A stretch of DNA of 64,000 nucleotides from positions 49,972-113,971 of the forward strand of contig WHVA01000381.1 in assembly GCA_015179125.1 (NCBI GenBank), read 5' to 3'. A program made the translations under genes and the position numbers. The stretch comes from Gautieria morchelliformis (Eukaryota; Basidiomycota; Agaricomycetes; Gomphales; Gomphaceae). A model generated the notes under the pieces. The model saw only the letters and a program-made list of their open reading frames with translations, did not search any database and was not told the DNA's origin. Positions 33,829-43,989 of this stretch are shown piece after piece. Numbering within the stretch: the stretch's first letter is position 1; each line of letters opens with the position of its first letter.

Positions 33829-34999
33829 GTGATGCGGGTGATGCGGGTGATGCAGGTTGATGCGGGTGATGTGGGTTGATGTGGGTGATGCGGGTGATGA
33901 TGCGGGTGATGTGGATGATGCAGGTGATGCGGGTGATAAAATAATAGAAGCCATGAATGAAGTGGAAGTGCAGAGATGTGGGTGATGTGGGTGGTGCAGG
34001 GGAAATAAAAGCTTCTGTCACCCGCATCACTGCATGCCATGTGTTCAAGGAAGGGTGCAGTTCATGGTGTTGGTTTGGCATGAGAATCAGCATCAATCCA
34101 TGCACCAACTGTCATGGTCTGGGCATGAGGATGTCCCTCAGTAGCAGCTGTGGGTCTTTGGGTAATGTAGAGACTTCTGTGGCAGGTGAAGTTGACATGT
34201 GTTGCCAGGGAGCATGTTATCCTCTGTCAAGTTGTTGTGAATTTTCTTTGAATGGTGATGCAGATGCAGGTGACGGAAGCTTTTATTTCCCCTGCACCAC
34301 CAGCATCACCCGCGTCACCCACATCACCCACATCCCCTGCACCACCCGCATCACCCGCATCAACCCGCATCACCCGCATCACCCACATCACCCGCATCAC
34401 CCGCATCACCCGCATCACCCGCATCACCCGCATCACCCACATCTCTGCATCAACCCACATCACCCGCATCACCCACATTACCCGCATCACCCGCAATACC
34501 CACGTCACCCACATCACCCGCATCACCCGCATCAACCCGCATCACCCATATCAACCCACATCACATGTATCAACCCGCATCAACCCGCACCTGCATCAAC
34601 CCGCATCACCTGTATCAACCCGCATCACCTGCATCAACCCGCATCACCCGCATCAACCCGCACCTGCATCAACCTGCATCACCCGCATTAACCTGCACCT
34701 GCATCAACCCGCATCAACCCGCATCACCCGCATCATCACCCACATCACTGCATGCTATGTGTTCAAGGAAGTGTGCAGTGCAGTTCATGGTGTCAGTTTC
34801 GGCATGAGAAATCAATCCATATGCTGACTGTCATGGTCTGGGCATGAGGATGTGCCTCAGTAGCAACTGTGAGTCCATTGGGTAATGTAGAGACTTCTGT
34901 GGCAGGGGAAAGGTCGACATGTGTTGCCAGGGAGTGTGTTATCCTCTGTCAAGTTGTTGTCAATAATGGCCTTTTCTTTGAATGGTGATGCAGGTGATG
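33829..34999. repeat. GTGATGCGG satellite with strand switch and duplicated spacer
   Basis: 33829-33940 is a 9-bp array of GTGATGCGG; from 34290 to 34740 the array is in the opposite sense (CACCCGCAT). A spacer of roughly 260-270 bp (34017-34290) beginning CATCACTGCATGCCATGTG is repeated at 34737-34999 with about 85-90% identity. Because 9 is a multiple of 3, all frames on one strand stay open and give HPH, ITR or SPA repeats; these are not genes. Element A is inserted at the right edge. Confidence 0.85.
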
Positions 35000-35466
35000 T
35001 GTTACGTATCGAGATTTCCACTAAGTCGGAACTGGAAAGGACAGCGGCTTCAACTTATAGGTTGCGCCCCCAATGAACTATCGTCCTAGGTATTTCGGAA
35101 AATGAGTCGGAAGTTGGAAAGTACTGAGCCAAAGGTTTGGTCGGAACTTGAGGCGGAACTGAGGTGGAAAGCGGAAGACGGAGAGACTGAGATCTTGCTA
35201 GACTCGCTGTACTAAGAACAGGAGATGGAGCGAAGGAAATCAAGTATCGAAGGTGATTATCTGATTGCAGAATAACAGACATACATGAGGGGTTTTTTAT
35301 ACAAAGCGCAGAGCAACAAGTAATGGTGTTGTACTAAGCAAATTCCGGAGGAAGCGGAAGTCGAGTACAATGTGTGGGAACTAGCGGAACATTGTGCGGA
35401 ACTATTGGAGGGGCGGAAGGAGTGGCGGAACTGAGGGTCGGAAGTCGGAAATGAACGGTCGTAACA
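35000..35466 (-). repeat. 3' LTR of element A
   Basis: 467 bp. A TATAAA box on the sense (minus) strand lies near 35310. Contains about a dozen CGGAA. Confidence 0.85.
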
Positions 35467-35588
35467 GTATCTCCCTTCTAAGGTCGAGCCCCGCGAGACC
35501 ACAAGTCGGAATCACGTGACTTGTGAACAAACGCGTCGGAGTTTGAAATATAGACGGGAAACAAGACGCGTCTTCTGTTTACTCCATC

Positions 35589-36794
35589 ATGAGCTCTTCA
35601 GTCGATTTCTCTAAAATGTCCAGTGCCGAGATGAAGCAGCACTTTGCTGATATTCTTGCGCAGAAGGAACTGGCCGAGAAGCGCGAGGCCGAGGAAGCCG
35701 CGCGGAAAGAGAGGGAGCGGCTGGAGGAGGAGCGCAAGGAACTGGAGCGTCGGGAGCAGGAACGGAAGGAGAAGGAGGAGCGTGACCGTAAGCGTCGCGA
35801 GGAGGAGTCGCGCGCCCGTGAAGAACAACGGAAACGGGATGCGGCCGAAAAGGCTGCGGAAGAAAAGGCCGTGGCGGAAAAGGCAGGGAAGTTCCGGGTG
35901 AGTCGGAAATGTCGTGGGGAGGTTCCGGTGCTCACAGAGAACTGCCAGAGAGTTGCCGATTCCGAGGGGGAGTCGGAAGCGGAAAGCACGCCGACTCCAG
36001 AGGGCAAGGGGAAGCAAAAAGAAAGTGCTCCCATGCCGAACGTAGTTGAGGAGCGGAAACGGAGGGCGGACGAGTTCCAGCAGGCTCGGAAAGAGAAGCT
36101 GGCTCGGATACTGGAGTTGCGAGAGCTGGGGCCAGAAAATCCTGCGACCCGGAAAAGGAAGACCAGGGACGGTGAGGAGGAGAAGGCTCCTTGCGATACG
36201 TGCGAGGTCAAGGGCCTGGAGTGCGTGTGGTCGGAAAATCCGCGGGAGACGGCCTGCGAACGGTGCCGGGACAAGAAGTGCCGTTGCGTGGTGGATGGGT
36301 GTGCCGCGAGGGTGGAGCGGAAACGGCGCAGGGTTGAGACCGAGGGGCCTGAAACCCCCAAGTCAAAACCGGGACCAAGCGGAAAGAAGGCGGAAGGATT
36401 TCCGGTGACCGGAACATCGGAGACAGCGGTGCTGAACCGCTTCAGCATGGCATCTCCGCTGCTAGACATCGCGGAGTCGCTGAGGGGGATCCGGAAAACC
36501 CAACGCGGGATCCGGAAGCTGCTGACGGATATGGCGGTGGTTCAGGAACAGCAGTTGCTGTCGTTCCAGAACCAGATGACCGTCATGTCGGCGGTCCTGG
36601 AGCAGTTCAAGCGCGAGTACCGGTGGCGGAACGAGATGGTCCGGGAAAGGATGGAACCACGGGTGCAGGAGGAGAACGAGGCGGAAACGAGGGAACGGTT
36701 AGACATGGAGTTGGTGGTCGTCGAGGTAGGAGGGTCGGAAAAGGATCCGGAAGCGGAAAGGGAGGTCGAGGTGGAGACCATGAGGGAGGAGTAG
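35589..36794 (+). CDS. Opposite-strand accessory frame of element A: coiled coil plus Zn2Cys6-like cluster
   Basis: A 401-codon open frame running against gag-pol, between integrase and the 3' LTR. Residues 1-35 contain SSAEMKQHFADILAQKELAE; about 25-105 form a long E/R/K-rich coiled coil; about 195-235 hold APCDTCEVKGLEC, a 10-residue spacer, then ACERCRDKKCRC. The spacing C-x2-C-x6-C-x10-C-x2-C-x6-C is that of the Gal4-type binuclear zinc cluster (with one extra Cys). A proline/basic linker and a second helical region (LLDIAESLRGIRKTQRGIRK, QFKREYRWRNEMVRERME) follow. Zn2Cys6 domains of fungal regulators bind CGG triplets. Basidiomycetes also have many proteins with this cluster and no known DNA-binding role, so the function is inferred only. 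The frame is fully open. Confidence 0.65.
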   Translation: MSSSVDFSKMSSAEMKQHFADILAQKELAEKREAEEAARKERERLEEERKELERREQERKEKEERDRKRREEESRAREEQRKRDAAEKAAEEKAVAEKAGKFRVSRKCRGEVPVLTENCQRVADSEGESEAESTPTPEGKGKQKESAPMPNVVEERKRRADEFQQARKEKLARILELRELGPENPATRKRKTRDGEEEKAPCDTCEVKGLECVWSENPRETACERCRDKKCRCVVDGCAARVERKRRRVETEGPETPKSKPGPSGKKAEGFPVTGTSETAVLNRFSMASPLLDIAESLRGIRKTQRGIRKLLTDMAVVQEQQLLSFQNQMTVMSAVLEQFKREYRWRNEMVRERMEPRVQEENEAETRERLDMELVVVEVGGSEKDPEAEREVEVETMREE

Positions 36795-36928
36795 GGTGTC
36801 AAGGTGACTTGTAGTATTTTTCTTGAAGTGTCGGAAATTAGCATATCGGAATAATAATCGGATTTTCTTTTGAATTATGACTTGAGAAATGTAAGCAAGC
36901 CGTGGTGTCGGAATGAGGTCGGAATTGA

Positions 36929-38307
36929 CTAGGGCGCGGAAATGGGGCCAGGCTTGTCAGGACATGACTTGTGGAAGTCAGAGACGAGGTCAGAGGCGTG
37001 GTCAAGTTCCGTGGCAGAAATCCACGAGGTCTCTTCGTCGGTGTTTTCATAGCCTGCCCACTTGACTAGGTACTGGAGTTGGCAGCGGTATCGTCTGTCG
37101 AGCTTGGAGTTGAGAATTTCCGAAATCTCATATTCCGGTTCTCCGTCGATGACGACTGGCGGAGGCGGAGGTTGTTCTCGATTCGGAATTGTATTCGGAA
37201 CTGCTGGCTCAAGCATAGAGACATGGAATACCGGATGTACTGCGCGCATATTGTCAGGAAGTCTGAGGGTGAAAGAACGACTGCCGGCCTTAGCGATGAT
37301 CTCGTAAGGACCGAGGTATTTCTCAGAGAGCTTCTTCGAGGGGCGAGTGGTGCGGAAGTTTTCCGCTTTGACAAAGGCTTTGTCGCCTATCTCGAATGCC
37401 GGTTGCGGAAGGCGTTTCCGATCGGCGGAAGTTTGGTATCTCTTCTGGGCAGCTGTAATGTTCTCTCGGAGGTGCTGGTGAAGGTCGTCAAGTTCCACAA
37501 CGAAATCTCGGGCTCTTGCAGAGGCGAGGTCGCGTTCAGGGTGGATGGCGAGATTCGGGTGGTAGCCCTTGTTGGCGTAAAAGGGTGAAATTCCGGTGGT
37601 AGCGGAAGGCGCATTGTTGTAGGCAAATTCCGCAAGTGGAAGAAGGTCGGACCAATTGCTATGTTGGTAGTTGCAATAGACGCGGAGATACTGCTCAAGG
37701 GTCTGATTAGTACGTTCCGTCTGTCCGTCTCCTTGGGGTGATAACCGGAGGTGAAGTGGAGTTTCATGTCGAGAGCCTTGCCGAGTGTGCGGAAAAAGGA
37801 GGACACAAATTCTGATCCACGGTCGGAAGTGACATGGGAAGGTATTCCGTGCTTGGAAAAGACGTGGAGCACAAAGAGCTGTGCGAGCTGGGCGGAAGTT
37901 ATGGTGTCGTAGGTCGGAATAAAGATGGACTGCTTTGTGAGGCGGTCAACGATCACTAGAATGGTATCATAGCCAGATGACTTAGGAAGTTTCTCAATGA
38001 AATCCATGGATATCGAATTCCATGGTTGTTCCGGGATCGGAAGTTGTTTCAGGAGGCCGTAGGGTTTGTGACGTTGAGGCTTGGCTCGCATACAGGTGGT
38101 GCATGACTTGCAGTAGTCTTGGCCATCGTGCGGAGGAGAGGCCAAGTATAGGTACGTCGGATTATGTCGAGGGTCTTGTTCTGGCCTTGGTGTCCTGAGA
38201 GCGGATGATCGTGGCTTTGCTGGAGCACGCGAAGTCGTAGATCGTTGGTGTCCGGAACGTAAATCCGGGACTTGTACTGGAGAAATCCGTCGGAATCGAG
38301 GGACCAT
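36929..38307 (-). mobile_element. Element A integrase with chromodomain
   Basis: Integrase zinc-binding CxxC (SCTTCMRAKPQRH), catalytic core MDFIEKLPKSSGYDTILVIV and SDRGSEFVSSFF, and at the C-terminus a chromodomain (YRCQLQYLVKWAGY, DEETSWISATEL). Chromodomains target chromovirus integration to modified histones. The reading frame is broken, about once or twice. Confidence 0.85.
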
Positions 38308-40475
38308 CCAGGACTGGTGGGGTCATCGAGGTGGGTTGCGGAGGTGGGGTCGGAACGGAGTGCGGAACGGATGTCGGAATGGAGAGACTCGGTGTCCATA
38401 ATAATTGAGGCGCAGAGTAGCGGAAACTGCAATGCTGTGGCGCGCAGGGACGATGCCAGTTGCTCAGTAGAGAATACTGGGCGGAAATTGTGCGGATTAA
38501 CGCTGGCATAGTCGCTGCTTCCCTCTTTTGGGTAGACGTCCCAACGTCTAGTGAGCGCGTCGGGTTTTGCTCCGAGCTTTCCGGGGCGGAAACGGATCAC
38601 CATGTTGAACTGTGAGAGGTATTCAGACCAGCGGACTTGACGGCGAGTCAAAATCTTAGTGGTTGCAAAATACTCAAGGTTCTTATGATCCGTTACAACG
38701 TCGATCGGATAAGTTGGACCTTCGAGGTAATGTCTCCAGATTTTGAAGGCTTCGAAAATCGCAAGTAGTTCCTTATCGTGGACGTCGTAGTTGAGTTCCG
38801 GGGCGGAAAAGGTGCGGGAATGAAAGGCGATCGGATGAATTTCTCCGTCGTCGGGTGAAATGATGGAAAGAATGGCGGCTACCGTGTAGTCAGAAGCGTC
38901 GGTTTCGAGTACAAGTTGGGCATCAGGAATCCAGAAACCGAGTATGGGAGCCGTGGTGAAGGCCGATTTGAGAGCTTCAAATGCGGAACGGCATTCCGGT
39001 GTGAAATTCCATGGGGCACCCTTCCTGGTGAGACGCGTGAGCGGAACAGTAATGTCGGAAAAATTATAAATGAAACGCCGGTAAAAGTTGGCGAAGCCAA
39101 GGAAAGACTGCACATCCTTAACACGTCGGGGTTCCGGCCATTCTTGAATTGCCTTGACCTTGTCCTCTGCCATGGTAAGACCTGTTGGAGAGAGGATGTA
39201 GCCGAGGTATTCGACCGTGTCGCGATGCCATTCGCATTTCTCTGCTTTTGCGTAGAGATGGTGTTTGCGTAGGCGGCGGAGTACTTCGCGGACATGTTCC
39301 CGATGTTTTTCCGGTGTGTCGGAATAGATGAGGATGTCGTCAATGTAGACTAGAACGCATACGTCGAGGAGGTCGGAAAATACGTCGTTCATGAATCGCT
39401 AAAAAGCGGCGGGAGCGTTGGTTAGACCAAAAGGCATGACAGTCCACTCAAAGGCACCGTAGCGGGTGCGGAAGGTGGTTTTCCACTCGTCACCTTCCCG
39501 GATGCGGACAAGGTGATAAGCGTGCCGGAGGTCAATTTTGGTGTAGATCTTCGCCCTGCGGGGAGTGTCGAGTAAGTCGGAAATGCGCGGAAGCGGATAT
39601 TTGTCCTTTTTAGTGAGGGCATTGAGTCCGCGGAAATCGACGCAGAGGCGGAGAGATCCATCCTTCTTCTTGACGAAAAGGACCGGAGCACCGTGCGGAG
39701 ACAGCGAAGGGCGGATAAAGCCCATGTTGAGATGTTCATCGACGAACTCTCGGAGAGTTAGGAGTTCACTTTGCGAAAGAGAGTAGATCGGTCCAAGGGG
39801 CGGAGATGCTCCTTCTTCCAAATCTATCTTCAAGTCGTAAGGTCGATGTTCAGCAGGTTTGTCGGCTTTGGCCTTATTGAACACATCCGGGAAGTCACGA
39901 TATTCATCCGGAACTGAGCTCATGTCGACCGGAGCGGAAGTTGAGGCGGAACGAGCCTTGACTGAAGCCGAATCGGAGAGGTGAAGCTGGAAGACGGTCG
40001 TATCATCTTGCCGTTGCAATACGCGGAAAGCGGTGGCGGAAACGAGCGCAATTCGAGGGGCTTCGAGGGGCGGAGGTGCTAAAGCGGGACCGGAGTGCGG
40101 AACTGAATCCACGAGCGGAGTTGCAGAAGAGGCCTGTGCCATCTTTGCAGAAGACGTCGGAATAGATGGAAGTTGATCCGGGGTACGGAACTGTATTTGA
40201 CCCAATGCCCAGTTAATCGACGGATTATATCGGGTGAGCCAATTGTGTCCTAGTACAACGGAACAGCTAGCATCTAGCGGAGTAACGTAAAACGTAACTT
40301 CATGGTTGTCCCCAGTAGCGAAACGGATAGACAGATCCACAACTTGGGAAATTCCCGTGTTGGAAGACCCGTCGAAAAGGCGGAGCAGAATAGTCGGAAT
40401 GTTGCGGGTCGGAAGTTTATGTTTCAAAACAAAGTCGGAATCGAGGAAACAATGAGTCGAACCGGAGTCGACCAA
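38049..40475 (-). mobile_element. Element A protease, reverse transcriptase and RNase H
   Basis: Protease motif near the start ([15 protein letters not shown]), RT motifs [20 protein letters not shown] and VYIDDILIYSD, and RNase H with LETDASDYTVAAIL and HDKELLAIFEAF. The order is that of Ty3/gypsy pol. One break lies within RT. Confidence 0.85.
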
Positions 40476-40630
40476 TGCTGTAAACGGGGGTGCGGAAATG
40501 GTGTCGGAAGTGAGCGGAACAGAGAGAGAGTCGGAGGACGAAAGAGCGGATGCGTTGAGTTTAACCTCGTTTGTCGCACGAATGGGGTCAACACAGCCCT
40601 CAGCTTGTGCGGAGGCCGGAGGACTGCTGA

Positions 40631-42043
40631 CTATTTTTTTGAATCCGCAGTGGGAACCGCTTCGGATTTCTCTTCCGTCTTTGCTGTGCGGCCCTTGGCC
40701 TTAGCAGCGGAGGCGGAAGCGCGAGTGCAGTCGCGAGCGACGTGACCTCCTTTGCCGCAGAAGAGGCAAAGGTTGTTGTCCATGCGACGCTGGCGTTCTA
40801 CAGGGGTTAGTTTTCCGTCCTTCCCAAGTTTGTCGGAAAGATCCGGGGTACTCTTCCGGGCGTTGGTGTTAGAACCAGAGGCCTGGTTGTTCCGAGGGGT
40901 GTTGTTGTTGTTCCGGTTGCCGGAGTTGGATCCGGAACTGTTGTTGTTGTTGTTTCCGGAGTTGGTGTTTCCGGAATTGGTCTTCTTCTTGTCTTTATCA
41001 GACTTCTTGTCGGAAGACTTGTCGTTCTTGCTCTGGGCGGAGGTTTCACGAGCAATCTCGGAGTGTCTTTCCCAGTAGCGCGAATCGATGGATTGGGTGA
41101 GGTTGCGGAGGTCGGTAAGGGTGGCGGGTTTTCCGACGCGGGCAATTTCATCCTTGATGCGGGATGGCAAGCCCATGTAAAACTGGCGTCGGAGTGCGGC
41201 TTCTCCCCATTGGACTCGAGGAGCGAGCTGCTGAAACGTGACGATATATTTAGCTATCTTATGAGTGTCTTTCATGCGAAGCTTATCGAGTTCGTTTTCC
41301 GCATCGGCTTCCATATCAAATGGTCCGAAGTTACTGCGGAGTTCGGAAATGAAATTGGGGTAATCGTCGGCCCAGTCGACGAGAGCGAACTGATCCATGA
41401 GGGCGGGTTCGAAATAGTCGAGCGCCGTGCCTCGGAGATAGGAAAGGGCATAATTGACCTTTCGTTCGTCGTCGGGAAAGGCGTCGGGACGATCACGGAA
41501 ATTGAGTTGAAGCTGAACCAGAAATGGCTGGAGCTTCTTGGGGTCGGAACCGTCGAACTGATCTGGTTCGCGGACCTTTGTCTTGGGGCGTGGTGGTGCT
41601 TGGGCCGGGCACTGGAGTTGTCCGGCTAGCATGGCGATGGCTTGTGCAAGATCCGGAACTGGCGCGGGCGGAACTGGGTTGGCGGGAATCTGAGGTGGAA
41701 TTGGAGGTGGAGGACCGCCGGGAGGACCGCCTGGGGGACCGCCGGGTGGGCCGCCATGAGGGCCGCCTGGAGGTGGTGGTGGTGGAGCTGGGCGTCGGAA
41801 TGACGCTGCTGTTTGTTCGCCGCTGCTACTCGTTGAATTCCCGTCGTAGTCGGGATTTTCGTCGGGATTAGCGTCGGGAACTTCTTCGAATCGTTGCGGA
41901 AAAGCATCGGAAAGCTCATCGTCGGCACGAGAGCTGCTGGAGGGTTCCGCGTGCCTTGGTGCTGCGGATCTAAGACTGCCAAAATAAGAGAGAGCTTCGA
42001 CAGCTCCTGCTCGAGCTGAAGTAGCTGTGGTACGAGGAGGCAT
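40631..42043 (-). mobile_element. Element A gag (470 codons)
   Basis: An open frame with a proline/glycine-rich low-complexity stretch (PPGGPP repeats), a capsid-like core (REPDQFDGSDPKKLQPFL) and a CCHC zinc knuckle (CLFCGKGGHVARDC) near the end, followed by a Lys/Ala-rich tail. Appears open along its length. Confidence 0.85.
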
Positions 42044-42076
42044 AGTGATAGTTATCGGGTGGGAATCAGATAATAC

Positions 42077-42271
42077 TGTTACGTATCGAGATTTCCACTA
42101 AGTCGGAACTGGAAAGGACAGCGGCTTCAACTTATAGGTTGCGCCCCCAATGAACTATCGTCCTAGGTATTTCGGAAAATGAGTCGGAAGTTGGAAAGTA
42201 CTGAGCCAAAGGTTTGGTCGGAACTAGTGGCGGAACTGAGGGTCGGAAGTCGGAAATGAACGGTCGTAACA
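42077..42271 (-). repeat. 5' LTR of element A (short copy)
   Basis: 195 bp with the same termini as the 3' LTR and identical where they overlap. The gag frame starts 33 bp away on the sense strand. Confidence 0.85.
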
Positions 42272-42310
42272 TGATGCAGAAGTGCAGTGATGTGGGTGAT
42301 GCACAGTACT
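42272..42310 (+). repeat. Right remnant of the GTGATG satellite
   Basis: TGATGCAGAAGTGCAGTGATG followed by GGGTGATGCACAG continues the array interrupted at 34999; the first five bases are the target duplication of element A. Confidence 0.7.
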
Positions 42311-42483
42311 GTGTTGAATTTTGCCAATGGCACAAAATATAGACTGATATGAGTACCACTCCTAATTATCTATGCTGTTCTAGTGGTGTCTAGCCTTCTT
42401 GGACCCATTCTGCCCACCTCCCACTCCAAAACCATACCTCTTGCCAGCCTCTTCAAGCTGCTCTATCAGAAACAATGCATCTA

Positions 42484-43395
42484 AGATAGAAGTCATCTTA
42501 AACCGGCACCTTTATGTAAGCGGGCGCTTAGGTCACGTGATGCGCCAAATCCTCGCCTCGGGGAAATTTTTTTTTTTTCCCCCTTTCAGAAGGCACCTTG
42601 GTGCAATGACATGTTCTATAATATAATTAGTGACATTGAATCATATTACATGAATTCCTTGTCCAACTCAGACATAATGTTTGGAGGTAAAGTACGATGG
42701 GCATGGTATTTACGGTTTGCCCAGACAGCTTGTGCCCCATTCAACCCTTTTTTGTAGGCATCTATAAATCGGGCCAACCTATTAGCATACCTGTTGAGGA
42801 GTTAGAATCTCCTGATAGGAAACAATTCTCACACACCTCTGAATCTGTACCAAGGGGACATCATCTTGACAGCCATGACCCCTGAGGCCTGAATGTGTGA
42901 ACGGGGTCAAGAACAACCTGCGGGGCAGTCAAAGTGACGACTAAGTAAGCGGCCTGCAGTGGAACTCACCTAGTGTAAGGTTGTACCTACCTAAACCCCA
43001 ATTTAAGCAGTAGAAATGTGTAGCAAGGGCCCCAGAGCGGTTTGAAGCTTTTTTCATGCATCGTCCAAAGGTTCGAAAGGCTGACAAATATGTCACGTGA
43101 CCTATCACGTGACCGCCAAATTCCATCGGTCGAAAAACCGAAATTGCAGGAAATCATTCTAGGACATTGGAAAAATAATTTGATATTTTTTCTATGTCAC
43201 ATTTTGGATGCTATATATCTCCTCAATAAATATAGATATATCCTAAGTCTCTCCTAAGGATTGTAGGTAGACATGTCCCAAAGAGACTCTAGGAAGCCAT
43301 TTGGCAAAAAGTGTTTGCCTTCGAGTGTTATTGAGCTTGCCGTTGGACTGTGCTCAGCTTATGTAAGGGGTGCCAGTTTAAGATGACTTCTATCT
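42484..43395. mobile_element. 912-bp MITE with ~38-bp inverted repeats, TA duplication
   Basis: Terminal inverted repeats AGATAGAAGTCATCTTAAAC (left, with CGGCACCTTTATGTAAGC following) and the reverse complement at the right end (25 bp with one mismatch, then weaker similarity). TA flanks both ends (42482-42483, 43396-43397), as in the Tc1/mariner superfamily. There is no transposase; open frames inside are short. It lies in the last exon of gene J. Confidence 0.8.
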
Positions 43396-43989
43396 TACTA
43401 CTTTGAGCTCAAAGGATATCTTCAGGGTCTCCAGAGACATCCATGCAATGTGTGTAAGGGTGATATCGAGGCATTCCTCAGCTTCAAATCTGCTGCACAG
43501 AAAATCCCACCTGGTGTAATGACTGAGCTCTTGCTTGCCCTTCAACTCCATAAGCCAGTCCTGAATTGTTGGTACAACCTGTGCATGAGTATTAGCATTA
43601 CCAGCGGTACTCATTGTGGATGCTGGCAAATGAGATCATTTTGCGGGTTGTGAGGTAGCGCGAAATGCCTGAAACACTTCCAGTGGGAAGTTGATATTGA
43701 TGGCAGGGGTGGGGGTGGGCTGTTGCAGGGGCTCAGTGCTGGTGTACCTCGTTCCACCATGATGTGCGTGGTCAGATGCCGCCGGGTTCACGCTGTAGTG
43801 AAAAAATCTGAAATACTCCACATTTGGCGGCATGTTGAGATCAACGCCCGGTTTATGATCCATCTATTGACAAATAGGTGAGTATACACATGTTATGGAA
43901 AGAAAACACAAAACTATACCAATTCTAATACCCACACCAGCTCCCCTTCATTGCTGATAACCTTATGGTGCTGTGAGGGCAACACTAAT

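Larger units (their letters stand above)
35000..42271 (-). mobile_element. Element A: Ty3/gypsy chromovirus, nearly complete, TSD TGATG
   Basis: LTRs at 35000-35466 and 42077-42271 (unequal lengths) have the ends TGTTACG...CGTAACA, and the 195 bp they share are identical, so the insertion is recent. TGATG flanks both ends (34995-34999, 42272-42276). In sense order (minus strand): gag 42043-40631, protease-RT-RNase H 40475-38049, integrase with C-terminal chromodomain down to 36929, then an opposite-strand frame (35589-36794), a purine tract (35470-35479, AGAAGGGAGA in sense) and the 3' LTR. pol has about two or three breaks, so this copy looks non-autonomous. CGGAA/TTCCG is extremely dense throughout. 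The target is the GTGATG satellite. Confidence 0.9.

Noticed and set aside
33957-34827. Open frames of 244 and 191 codons made of HPH, ITR or SPA repeats
   Set aside because: They are the three-frame reading of a 9-bp satellite, which cannot produce stops once open.
35579-36469. Minus-strand 296-codon frame opposite the Zn2Cys6-like frame
   Set aside because: Its Ser/Arg-rich content mirrors the Glu/Lys/Arg-rich plus frame; the plus frame has a coherent coiled coil and Cys cluster.
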